A stretch of 33,855 bases of DNA. It comes from Methanogenium sp. GTDB taxonomy: Archaea; Halobacteriota; Methanomicrobia; Methanomicrobiales; Methanomicrobiaceae. The position numbers and the translations under genes were made by a program. The notes under the pieces were generated by a model, which was not told the DNA's origin, did not search any database, and was given only the letters and a program-made list of their open reading frames with translations. Of the stretch, positions 1-7,341 are shown one piece after another (within the stretch, counting starts at the first letter, position 1; each line of letters begins with the position of its first letter). The stretch spans positions 1 through 33,855 of the forward strand of contig JAUVCV010000030.1 of the NCBI GenBank assembly GCA_030595665.1. The letters run 5' to 3'.

Positions 1-151
1 GGAGATCAATTATCGTCACAAAATCAGATGGGATCTGGATCAATGGGTGCTTAATCTCTTAGTTTCTTGATGAATTTGAGATATGTCTGCGAAATACCGT
101 TAATTCAAACTGCTTTTCTTAACAAGGGTGCGAAATCAGAAAGAATACTCG

Positions 152-159
152 TATACAAA
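152..159 (+). promoter_or_regulatory. Possible TATA box for the pilin-LamG gene
   Basis: TATACAAA lies about 35 bases before the ATG at 193. An archaeal start site some 25-30 bases downstream would leave a leader of roughly 10 bases, which fits the lack of a Shine-Dalgarno sequence before this gene. Inferred from spacing only. Confidence 0.35.
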
Positions 160-192
160 GCATTGATACCATAAACAACCCAAAATGCATAT

Positions 193-1248
193 ATGAAAGA
201 GGGACCTGCCAGTTCAGTAAGCACGGATTCAGATGAATCTGCAGTACAGGCCCCCATTGGAATCCTTCTGATGGTCGCACTCGCTTCAGTGGCAGCATTC
301 ATTGTCGGCACTGTCTGGTTCGGAATGGCAGACACTCTTCTCACAGAACCGGCATTTTTTGTAGGAACAGCAGCGGCATACAGCATCGGTGGCAATGATT
401 CTACACAGGGTATTGGCATCTTTTTCAGAGAGGGCAACACTCTCTCCTTCCAGGGCACACAACAGGGCATGCCCGCTTCTATCATTCTGACTCTGCCTGA
501 TGGCAATACCGGAGAGATACTATACGGCAACGGAACAGAACAGTTCAGCCCGGGAGATACACTCTATATCTCTACACAATCCCGACAAAATGTCACATAC
601 CTGTTGGCAAAAGAGGAGCCATCACCGGAGATGGCCCTCCAAAATGGTACATGGAGGCTGACCATCACTGATGCCACCCTGAATGTCCCTCTCATCTCAA
701 CCACGATTAAAATCACCGGGGAGGCAGGAAAGGATGAACCTGTCACAATAATCAGCGGATTCAGTGTGGAGAGCTGGATTCGGTGGAATAAAGTCCCTGC
801 ACCGGCATCTTCAGATGAAAAATGGGCCACCATTGTTGTGAAAGGTGACCACGACAATAACCGTAAATATCATCTTCAACACGATTCTGACAATTCAAAC
901 TTTGAATTTGCTGCAGCGACTAATAGCGGAGGCAGCGGACAACATATCTTTTCATCCACATCCCCCCAGGAAAATATATGGTACCACGTTGCCGGGATCT
1001 ATGACCAGACAGAAGGCGAAATCGCAATATATGTCAATGGCAACCGGGAAAATGATAACAATAATCTGGGCACTGGCGGCCTTCGCTCTTCAGCAGGCCC
1101 GTACCAGGTTGGCGGGCCGACAGGGATAGAGTTTAATGGCGGAACCAATGTCCGCAAGTTTAATGGCACCATCAGCGGCCTGAACACATACGGACGGAGA
1201 CTTACCGATGAAGAGATTGCCGCCCACGCCGCAGCAGGCCATCCTTAA
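193..1248 (+). CDS. Type IV pilin-like protein with C-terminal LamG (concanavalin-like) domain
   Basis: The 351-residue product begins with a short polar stretch ending in Asp-Glu-Ser-Ala-Val, followed by a single hydrophobic helix at about residues 20-45. This is the pattern of the archaeal type IV pilin N-terminal family (sequences like DESAVSPVIGVILMVA). The middle, about residues 60-165, is a beta-rich segment. Residues about 185-345 read as a LamG/laminin-G fold: a SVESWIRW strand, an IWYHVAGIYD strand, then IAIYVNGN, and a closing ISGLNTYGRRLTDEEIAAH segment, the usual ending of LamG_3 domains. The protein should therefore be anchored by its N-terminal helix, perhaps in a pilus, and expose a carbohydrate- or surface-binding module. 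The next gene-like sequence downstream is a broken proC fragment, so no operon is evident. The pilin-type N-terminus and LamG domain are clear; the ligand is unknown. Confidence 0.8.
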   Translation: MKEGPASSVSTDSDESAVQAPIGILLMVALASVAAFIVGTVWFGMADTLLTEPAFFVGTAAAYSIGGNDSTQGIGIFFREGNTLSFQGTQQGMPASIILTLPDGNTGEILYGNGTEQFSPGDTLYISTQSRQNVTYLLAKEEPSPEMALQNGTWRLTITDATLNVPLISTTIKITGEAGKDEPVTIISGFSVESWIRWNKVPAPASSDEKWATIVVKGDHDNNRKYHLQHDSDNSNFEFAAATNSGGSGQHIFSSTSPQENIWYHVAGIYDQTEGEIAIYVNGNRENDNNNLGTGGLRSSAGPYQVGGPTGIEFNGGTNVRKFNGTISGLNTYGRRLTDEEIAAHAAAGHP

Positions 1249-1288
1249 AACCAAAAGAGAAAGAGACTACTACGGTGTGAAAGAGCAG

Positions 1289-1465
1289 ATGGACAGACAG
1301 ATCGGGATCATCGGGACGGGGAGCATGGGGGGTATGCTCATCCGGTCATTTATCCGGGGCAGGGCGGGCCAGCAGTTCCGCAGCAGCTATGTGCCTCAAC
1401 ACGGGCTGCATGGCACCGAATGGCGCCTAATAATTATCCGGGAAACCGATATTTCCAGGCTGTGA
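1289..1465 (+). pseudogene. Degenerate 5' fragment of proC
   Basis: Reading from ATG 1289 gives an N-terminus almost the same as the intact ProC encoded from 2066: an IGIIGTGSMG dinucleotide-binding motif followed by MLIRSF. Nucleotides about 1292-1400 align with about 2075-2180, including a shared block running through the Gly-rich loop. After the equivalent of residue 25 the reading frame shifts relative to proC, and the similarity ends near 1400. Only about 35 of some 278 codons remain, so it cannot encode a reductase. It is most simply a partial duplication, or the relic of an older proC copy, about 0.8 kb upstream of the working gene. Confidence 0.8.
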
Positions 1466-2056
1466 AAGAAACAAAACAAGTTAAAAGTCCTGTATTATCA
1501 AATACACCTGGTTTCCCTCTGCGACATTGACATGCAAAGCAATATGTATCATTATTAATCATGTATATTATGGTCAGAGATTTCCTGGCACCATACCCCA
1601 CTAAGAATGCATCTATAGTATGGTGTCCATATCGCTGGTCAGCAAAAATGTTCTTCTAACACAAAATGGCAAAATACTTTCATTCTTTTTTACTGCCTGA
1701 CAGGATAAAACATAAGAGAAGCATCCTGTAGTAGTATCAGTGGACAATATCGATACAAGTGAAAGACCAGGAAGAGCGATGCCTCCCATTGCAACGGCTC
1801 CCGGCAGAGACCGTCCACAAAAATCCGCCGAATCCCTCTCAGGGGCAGTCTCTTTCCATCGCATCCTACACAGTCTTCATGCGGATGATGAAGAAATCCT
1901 GTCACACTTCTGAACGGAGGAGATCAATCATGCACCATACAGCCTCAAGTGAATGACATCCACACCCCATCACGCCATCACGCACGAGGGTGATTCGTTG
2001 CAGGCGGAGCCTCTCGTCTGAGAACACCCTTAAACCGAAAGGAGGGAGATTATTAG
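1466..2056. other. Gene-poor stretch before proC, with a mini-ORF preceded by a strong Shine-Dalgarno sequence
   Basis: I recognise no protein in these ~590 bases. The one notable element is GGAGGAGATCA at 1916-1926, a near-ideal Shine-Dalgarno sequence, followed nine bases after GGAGG by ATG 1930 and a nine-codon frame (Met-His-His-Thr-Ala-Ser-Ser-Glu-stop) ending at 1956. The same frame is open from 1759, so a 65-codon reading is also possible, but that protein resembles nothing I know. It might be a leader for proC, about 100 bases downstream, or simply chance. Confidence 0.4.
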
Positions 2057-2065
2057 GTGGTAACA

Positions 2066-2902
2066 ATGAGCAGGGACAAACGCATCGGAATCATCGGGAC
2101 GGGGAGCATGGGGTGCATGCTCATCCGGTCATTTCTCAGAGGGGGGGCAGCAGTTCCGCAACAACTCTGTGCCTCAAACCGGACACCGGAGGCACAAGAC
2201 GCAATTGCCGCAGAGACAGGAATACAGACGGCAGACAACAACCGCACGCTTGTGAAAAACGCGGGCGTCATTATTCTCTGTGTCAGACAGCCGGACGTGG
2301 TGCCGTTCACGGAGGAGATAGCAGACCTCCTGACAGACGAAAAACTGCTCATCTCTGTTGCATCCGATGTATCTCTCAGTGAGCTCGAAGCCCTGACACC
2401 GGCACGTGTGGTGCGGGTGATCCCCTCCGCCACCTCAGAACAGCTGAAGGGGGTGTCACTCATCGTCTTTTCTGAGCGTACAACACAGGCCGACAGGGAA
2501 CGGGTAATCTCCCTCTTCGGGGCCATCGGTACTCCGGTCGTCATCTCTGAACCGGATATTGAGTCATATACCACCCTCACCAGCTGTGCCCCGGCATTCT
2601 TTGCGGAAATGGTTCACGAATTTGCCGCATCTGCAACCCGTATGACAGGGATTCCTGCAGATGAGGCAGAAGCACTTGCCCGCGAGACATTCATCGGAAC
2701 AGCCGCCCTGCTGGAAGTCCCCGGAACAGCGTGTGCAGATATCGTCAGCCGCGTTGCCACTCCCGGAGGGATCACCGAAGAAGGAGTGAACGTGCTGACC
2801 TGTCGCTTCCCTGCGGTCTGCGATGAAATTTTTGCAGCAACAGAGAGAAAACACGCATCTTTCCGGGATGCGTCTCCTGACAAAGAAAATAGTGGAAGAT
2901 AA
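2066..2902 (+). CDS. proC: Pyrroline-5-carboxylate reductase family protein
   Basis: Reduces 1-pyrroline-5-carboxylate to L-proline with NAD(P)H, the last step of proline synthesis, in the cytoplasm. The product (278 residues from ATG 2066) starts with the Rossmann-fold motif GIIGTGSMG. It continues with the family's second-position signals: an alternating hydrophobic strand ending VIILCVRQPD, and VVRVIPSATSEQLKGVS, where ProC normally has VRxMPN. The C-terminal dimerisation domain includes ALLEVPG and a VATPGGITEEG segment matching the conserved SPGGTT motif. The length is normal for the family. GTG 2057, spaced 11 bases from GGAGG at 2041-2045, is an alternative start. I prefer ATG 2066 because AGGTGG at 2055-2060 sits six bases before it and known ProC proteins begin close to this point. 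The atypical IPSATS in place of MPN suggests a divergent or archaeal-type substrate site. Confidence 0.83.
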   Translation: MSRDKRIGIIGTGSMGCMLIRSFLRGGAAVPQQLCASNRTPEAQDAIAAETGIQTADNNRTLVKNAGVIILCVRQPDVVPFTEEIADLLTDEKLLISVASDVSLSELEALTPARVVRVIPSATSEQLKGVSLIVFSERTTQADRERVISLFGAIGTPVVISEPDIESYTTLTSCAPAFFAEMVHEFAASATRMTGIPADEAEALARETFIGTAALLEVPGTACADIVSRVATPGGITEEGVNVLTCRFPAVCDEIFAATERKHASFRDASPDKENSGR

Positions 2903-2952
2903 ATAAGTAAGTCCCCGCAAAAAAGAGGCAAAGCCCTGTGGGATAATACGGC

Positions 2953-4272
2953 ATGAATACCAACACTACTGGCCCAACAGATATGACATACGAAGATAGT
3001 TCAACCAGTGGAGACACTGCCGAAACAGACACCATATATACCGCCATCATCATCGGAGGTGGCCCTGCCGGACTCTTCTGTGCCTGCCGTGCCGCAGGGG
3101 AAAAACAGCGCATCCTGATCCTCGAGAAGATGCCCTCATGTGGGAGAAAACTCTGCATCACGGGAGCAGGCAAATGTAATCTTACCCATACCGGAACAAT
3201 GGCTGATTTTTTGTCTCATTATGGGGATGGAGGAAAATTCCTCCGGTCTGCCCTGATGAACTTCAAAAACACTGACCTGCTGGTATTTTTCCAGGAGCAT
3301 GGACTTGATTTTATCGCCGATGAGAACGGCAAATACTTTCCAAAAGACGATGGCACGGCGAAGGATGTCCTCTCACTCCTTCTTGCAGAATGCACCCGTG
3401 CAGGAATTGAGATCCGATGCAGGGAACCTGTCCGGGCAATCGAACATACAGACGATCATTTCTCTGTTAAAACAGGAAATGCCACCTATACCACAGAAAA
3501 TGTTGTGCTTGCAACCGGGGGTGCCTCATACCCTGCAACCGGATCGACGGGTGACGGATATACTCTTGCAAAGAGACTGGGGCTGCCCGTCACAGAGACC
3601 GGGCCTGCCCTCGCTGCCATCCTCATCAGGGACTATCCATTCCACACACTCACCGGCATCTCATTTGACAACGTCCCGCTCTCCCTGTACCGGGACACCA
3701 AAAAAATCAGGCAGGTAACAGGAGACATCATCTTCACCATAAACGGTATTTCCGGCCCCGGTGCCCTGCACATCTCCCGGTATGTGCAAAAAGGGGACAT
3801 CCTGCATGTGGGATTTGTGGCAGGTGCAGATGAGGGCCGTGCCAGAAAAGAACTGACTGCCACCATAGCAGACGGAAAAAACCGTCAGGTGAATACGGTC
3901 CTTTCCGGAACAGAAACCCCCGCACGGTTTATTCTTCGTCTGCTCGAACTCTCCGGCATCCCGCGTGATGCCACCTGTGCCCACCTCACCAAAAACGACA
4001 GAAACTCCCTCATCAGATACCTGACAGACTTTCCGTTCACGGTTGCAGGAACAGAAGGGTATGCAACGGCAATGGCGACACGGGGTGGCGTGGCACGGGA
4101 TGCCATACGGCAGAAGACTATGGAGGCAAAAGCAGTGCCCGGCCTCTTCTGCATCGGGGAAGTCCTTGACATCGATGGCGACACCGGCGGATATAACCTT
4201 CAGGCAGCATTTTCAACCGGTGCACTTGCTGCAAAAGCGATTGTATCGGGAAAATCAGGCGGAAAGACATAA
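2953..4272 (+). CDS. NAD(P)/FAD-dependent oxidoreductase, HI0933/YhiN family
   Basis: The 439-residue protein is a cytoplasmic flavoprotein of the HI0933 (YhiN) family, whose members bind FAD but have no firmly established physiological substrate. Visible landmarks in order: the FAD-binding GGGPAG loop after an AIIIGG strand at about residues 32-45; the family signature GRKLCITGAGKCNLTHTG at about 74-91; the second dinucleotide motif LATGGASYPATGSTGDGY near 185-202; and the C-terminal FAD-closing segment with TRGGVAR, PGLFCIGEVLDIDGDTGGYN and LQAAFSTG. The length matches the family. About 30 acidic, low-complexity residues precede the FAD motif. Methionine 15 is a possible alternative start, since no strong Shine-Dalgarno sequence decides between them. 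It lies 50 bases downstream of proC on the same strand, so co-transcription is possible, and converges on the NapH-like gene. Confidence 0.87.
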   Translation: MNTNTTGPTDMTYEDSSTSGDTAETDTIYTAIIIGGGPAGLFCACRAAGEKQRILILEKMPSCGRKLCITGAGKCNLTHTGTMADFLSHYGDGGKFLRSALMNFKNTDLLVFFQEHGLDFIADENGKYFPKDDGTAKDVLSLLLAECTRAGIEIRCREPVRAIEHTDDHFSVKTGNATYTTENVVLATGGASYPATGSTGDGYTLAKRLGLPVTETGPALAAILIRDYPFHTLTGISFDNVPLSLYRDTKKIRQVTGDIIFTINGISGPGALHISRYVQKGDILHVGFVAGADEGRARKELTATIADGKNRQVNTVLSGTETPARFILRLLELSGIPRDATCAHLTKNDRNSLIRYLTDFPFTVAGTEGYATAMATRGGVARDAIRQKTMEAKAVPGLFCIGEVLDIDGDTGGYNLQAAFSTGALAAKAIVSGKSGGKT

Positions 4273-4392
4273 CCAAATACAGCCCGGATGCCCTGCTGCC
4301 GTGATGAAAAACCCGTTATCTGCAATATAAATAGTGTCAAACCATTGGAAAGACACAAAAAATATGAATTCTTTATCTAAAATAATGGAAAA

Positions 4393-5283
4393 TCAGGGAG
4401 TGTTTTCTGCCTGTTCTTTCTCATCAGGGATACCAACAGCAGACCACCTGCCCGTTGAACGCCGATACACAAGGGCCCCTTCCACCGGGCACACCTCAAT
4501 ACACCGGCCGCACATATAACACTCCGATTTCAGGTCACCAACCTTTGCCTCATTGGTGGGACAGGCCTTTTCACATAATCCACATTCAATACATTTGTCT
4601 GTGCGCCGGAATTTAAAGGCACTCACCGCCGCAGTAAGAGAGAGGAGCAATCCATACGGGCAGATAAACCGGCAGAATGGTCGATATATCACTGTTGAGA
4701 GAAGCAGCACTCCAAGAAAGACATAAAAGAGCACTGACGTCACATCAAGCGAGAAGAACTCCTGCAGTCCAAAATAATCGATAATGCCGACAGACCACCC
4801 AAAGGCTGCTGCAAGGACAATCACAAAAACCACTGCACGAATACCACGGGAAATCTCTTTCCGGTTCTGCCCGATTTTTGGCAGGGGCACGAGAGAGGCA
4901 AGCTCCTGGATTGCACCCGCCGGACAGATATGCCCACAGAATATCCGACCGAATACGAGTGAGAGAAGCAAAAGAAGAATCAATCCAAAAGCCGCCACCT
5001 GGAGAGATGCCCCCAGGGAGGTAACATCCTGGAGAATCAGTTTCTGAAAGTTGTGCGGCGCAACAGGAGCAAAGATCAAAAATCCAAATCCCGTTGAAAT
5101 CAGTAAAAATATAAACGCTTTTTTACGGTTTATTTTCCCGGTATACCATAGAATTGCAAGGGCGAATATTGCAACAATTGCATACACAAACCCTACCGCA
5201 CGGGGAATAAGATTTGCAGCACCTGCTCCCCCTCCAATGCCTCCACCGGAACCACCACCGGCCCCTCCCCCATCTCCACTCAT
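4393..5283 (-). CDS. NapH-like membrane ferredoxin protein (4Fe-4S)
   Basis: A 296-residue membrane iron-sulfur protein of the NapH/NosR/RdxA-like 4Fe-4S group. About four hydrophobic helices are visible near residues 28-47, 56-72, 94-112 and 149-165, with another at about 183-200. Two CxxxCP motifs follow membrane segments (Cys116/Cys120 and Cys204/Cys208), the signature of this family. The C-terminal tail carries two 4Fe-4S ferredoxin motifs (Cys231, 234, 237, 241 and Cys255, 258, 261, 265). Such proteins pass electrons between membrane carriers and a partner enzyme, but no partner oxidoreductase is encoded beside it, so its donor and acceptor are unknown. The first 25 residues are extremely Gly-rich. 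GGAGGG lies eight bases upstream of the ATG on the minus strand and supports this start. Confidence 0.85.
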   Translation of the reverse strand: MSGDGGGAGGGSGGGIGGGAGAANLIPRAVGFVYAIVAIFALAILWYTGKINRKKAFIFLLISTGFGFLIFAPVAPHNFQKLILQDVTSLGASLQVAAFGLILLLLLSLVFGRIFCGHICPAGAIQELASLVPLPKIGQNRKEISRGIRAVVFVIVLAAAFGWSVGIIDYFGLQEFFSLDVTSVLFYVFLGVLLLSTVIYRPFCRFICPYGLLLSLTAAVSAFKFRRTDKCIECGLCEKACPTNEAKVGDLKSECYMCGRCIEVCPVEGALVYRRSTGRWSAVGIPDEKEQAENTP

Positions 5284-5529
5284 ATATAATTCCCTCCGTA
5301 TCTACCACATTGTAGTATAGTCTAAATTTTCGGCAGAGATGAAATACCTTTACCCAAAAAATCAGGGGATTTCCCGGCAAAGAAGAGAATGACTGATTGC
5401 CCGTATTTCAGACATAAAAGATCCCGATACGACATCTGACCATCCAAAATTCAGAAATTCCGCAATCCGGTTCCCATCCACATACTCATGAAACCTTTAT
5501 TGCCGTTCAGGAGGAGGATAGAAACAGAG

Positions 5530-7179
5530 ATGCATACAGACACGGAGAACAGGGAAAAACCGCAGATAGGTGCAGATACACTCCCACTACCGGCAAATTC
5601 CATATACCCGCCCGGCCCCCTTGCAACATCTGTTCAGGTGGGACTCATTGTCACCGAACACCACTTCACTGCAGGCCCTGTACTGAAAGCAATAAAAAAA
5701 CTGTTTCTCCGCATCGAAAATGTCCTCTCCGGCACTCCCCATTCTTACCGGTTCATTCTCCCCCACCAGGCGGGGCCGGAGCACATTATTCTTGAGGCAC
5801 TGTTTGCAGACAGCATATGGGAAGGTATGTCACCCCCGGAAATTACCCTCATTTACTGCGGGGAGAAGGAACCGGATCAAACTACCGGTCCGTTTGAGGG
5901 GGAGATAGACCACACAATTGAAATAATCCATGAAGAAGACGCAACTCCGGGGTCCAACCCGGTCCATGACACAATCATCGACTGGTGCACACTTGTCCTC
6001 GTTATCGGCGAATGGGAACCCGGCGCCAACCTATACAGACCGGGGAGCGTCTTTGATCTTGCCCGGAATCACGGACGAACGATTATTGCCGTTGACCCGG
6101 TGAATGGCAGGCAATATGAAATGCCCCATGACGACATGATCTTCGATTCCTATACACAGCTCAATCAGTATAACACAGAAAATGTGAACCTCTCCGGATA
6201 TACCGCCACATACCGGCGATACATTACAGCTCTGCGTGAAGAGACAGAGAAAGCATCGCTGGATGACACGATTCTGGAACCGATTTACGGATCTTTACTC
6301 CCGTACTTTACCCGAACACGCCTTTTGACAAAAAAATATCAGCGCCTGCACACCTGGACCGGCATACTTGTCACCCTCCTTGCCGCCCTTGCTGTTGCCA
6401 CAATCACATTCCAGACCATTTTTCTTCCGGAAATGCCATGGCTGGTATGGGTTGAGGTGTTAGAGATCTCCCTAATTATTCTCCTCATGTATGCATCACG
6501 TCACGGTGATTTTCACCGCAGATGGATTGATTACAACTTCCTCGCCGAACGCCTGCGTGCAGCATTCTTTCTCTGCATCATCTGTATCCAGTGCGAAAAA
6601 CCGGATACACCCCCCCATATGAGTATGGCCCATCGCCCGAATGACTGGATGGTTATGGCATTTGAAGAGATAATGGCCACACGGCCCATCTCTTTCTGCC
6701 GCCTTGACATGCCGTATGTACCCATCAAGAAGTTCTTCCGGTCTGCATGGGTAACGAACCGTCTCACATTCTATGAAAATGCAGGAAAATCTGCACGGCG
6801 TACTTACACACTTCTGACTTATGCAGGTGTAGCAATCTTTTTTGTCACACTTATACTCGCGGTTCTTCATGCAACCGGTATCGGTCACTGGGAGACAGAT
6901 TACCCGTTCCGTGTTCCAATGCTTCTGGCCTTTTTTACCATCACTCTCCCTGCCATTGGTTCAGCAATTGCTGCACTCCGCCTCCAGCGGGAATACCAGC
7001 GCAATGCCGAACGGTATGCACACACTGTCCGCCACATCACTGCCATCAGAAACCAGATTCAGCATGCAAAGAACATGAAAGACCTCTGCCAGTTCCTTGA
7101 GGAGATGAATGAAGTCACGCTTCGGGAACAACAGGACTGGCGTATCATCTTCCGTTTCCGCCGGGTAGAGGCGATGTAG
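5530..7179 (+). CDS. SLOG-domain protein fused to SLATT-type membrane modules; predicted nucleotide-sensing effector
   Basis: 549 residues. AGGAGGAT at 5512-5519, ten bases before ATG 5530, makes this start better than the in-frame ATG at 5488, which has no such site. Residues about 34-195 resemble a SLOG/TIR-like Rossmann domain: an opening VGLIVTEHHF strand, RFILPHQAGPEH, then WCTLVLVIGEWEPG followed by SVFDLARNHGRTIIAVDP, the 'query returns a wealth of cell-held risk values' part of the fold. The rest holds two pairs of membrane helices (about 277-297 and 307-323; 428-448 and 461-483). The helix after the first pair contains RRWIDYNFLAERLR, the typical signature of SLATT (SMODS- and SLOG-associating two-TM) domains. 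SLATT proteins are predicted pore-forming effectors controlled by nucleotide signals in antiviral conflict systems. No cyclase or nuclease lies next to it, so this is a solo sensor-effector. Family assignment is from motif memory; antiviral function is inference. Confidence 0.72.
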   Translation: MHTDTENREKPQIGADTLPLPANSIYPPGPLATSVQVGLIVTEHHFTAGPVLKAIKKLFLRIENVLSGTPHSYRFILPHQAGPEHIILEALFADSIWEGMSPPEITLIYCGEKEPDQTTGPFEGEIDHTIEIIHEEDATPGSNPVHDTIIDWCTLVLVIGEWEPGANLYRPGSVFDLARNHGRTIIAVDPVNGRQYEMPHDDMIFDSYTQLNQYNTENVNLSGYTATYRRYITALREETEKASLDDTILEPIYGSLLPYFTRTRLLTKKYQRLHTWTGILVTLLAALAVATITFQTIFLPEMPWLVWVEVLEISLIILLMYASRHGDFHRRWIDYNFLAERLRAAFFLCIICIQCEKPDTPPHMSMAHRPNDWMVMAFEEIMATRPISFCRLDMPYVPIKKFFRSAWVTNRLTFYENAGKSARRTYTLLTYAGVAIFFVTLILAVLHATGIGHWETDYPFRVPMLLAFFTITLPAIGSAIAALRLQREYQRNAERYAHTVRHITAIRNQIQHAKNMKDLCQFLEEMNEVTLREQQDWRIIFRFRRVEAM

Positions 7180-7301
7180 AAACGATGTATATAACGTGGG
7201 CAAAAAACCTCCAACAGAAGAGACGTTTTTCAGATAAAACGCAGTATCTTCCCTGCAGTATATGATACAGGAAGTTTCCTCCCTGTCAAATCAAAATATA
7301 C

Positions 7302-7341
7302 CGGGCCCACAATTCGGGTCCGCCATGCTCAAAAAAAATAT
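7302..7341 (-). terminator. Terminator of the DEAD-box helicase gene
   Basis: On the minus strand, eight consecutive T residues (complement of 7331-7338) come directly after the helicase stop codon, as expected for archaeal oligo-T termination. Just beyond lies a seven-pair hairpin (arms 7302-7308 and 7316-7322, one G-U pair, seven-base loop). Confidence 0.6.

Noticed and set aside
2053-2580. Minus-strand frame of 175 codons over proC
   Set aside because: Antisense shadow of proC with Ser/Arg-rich low-information content.
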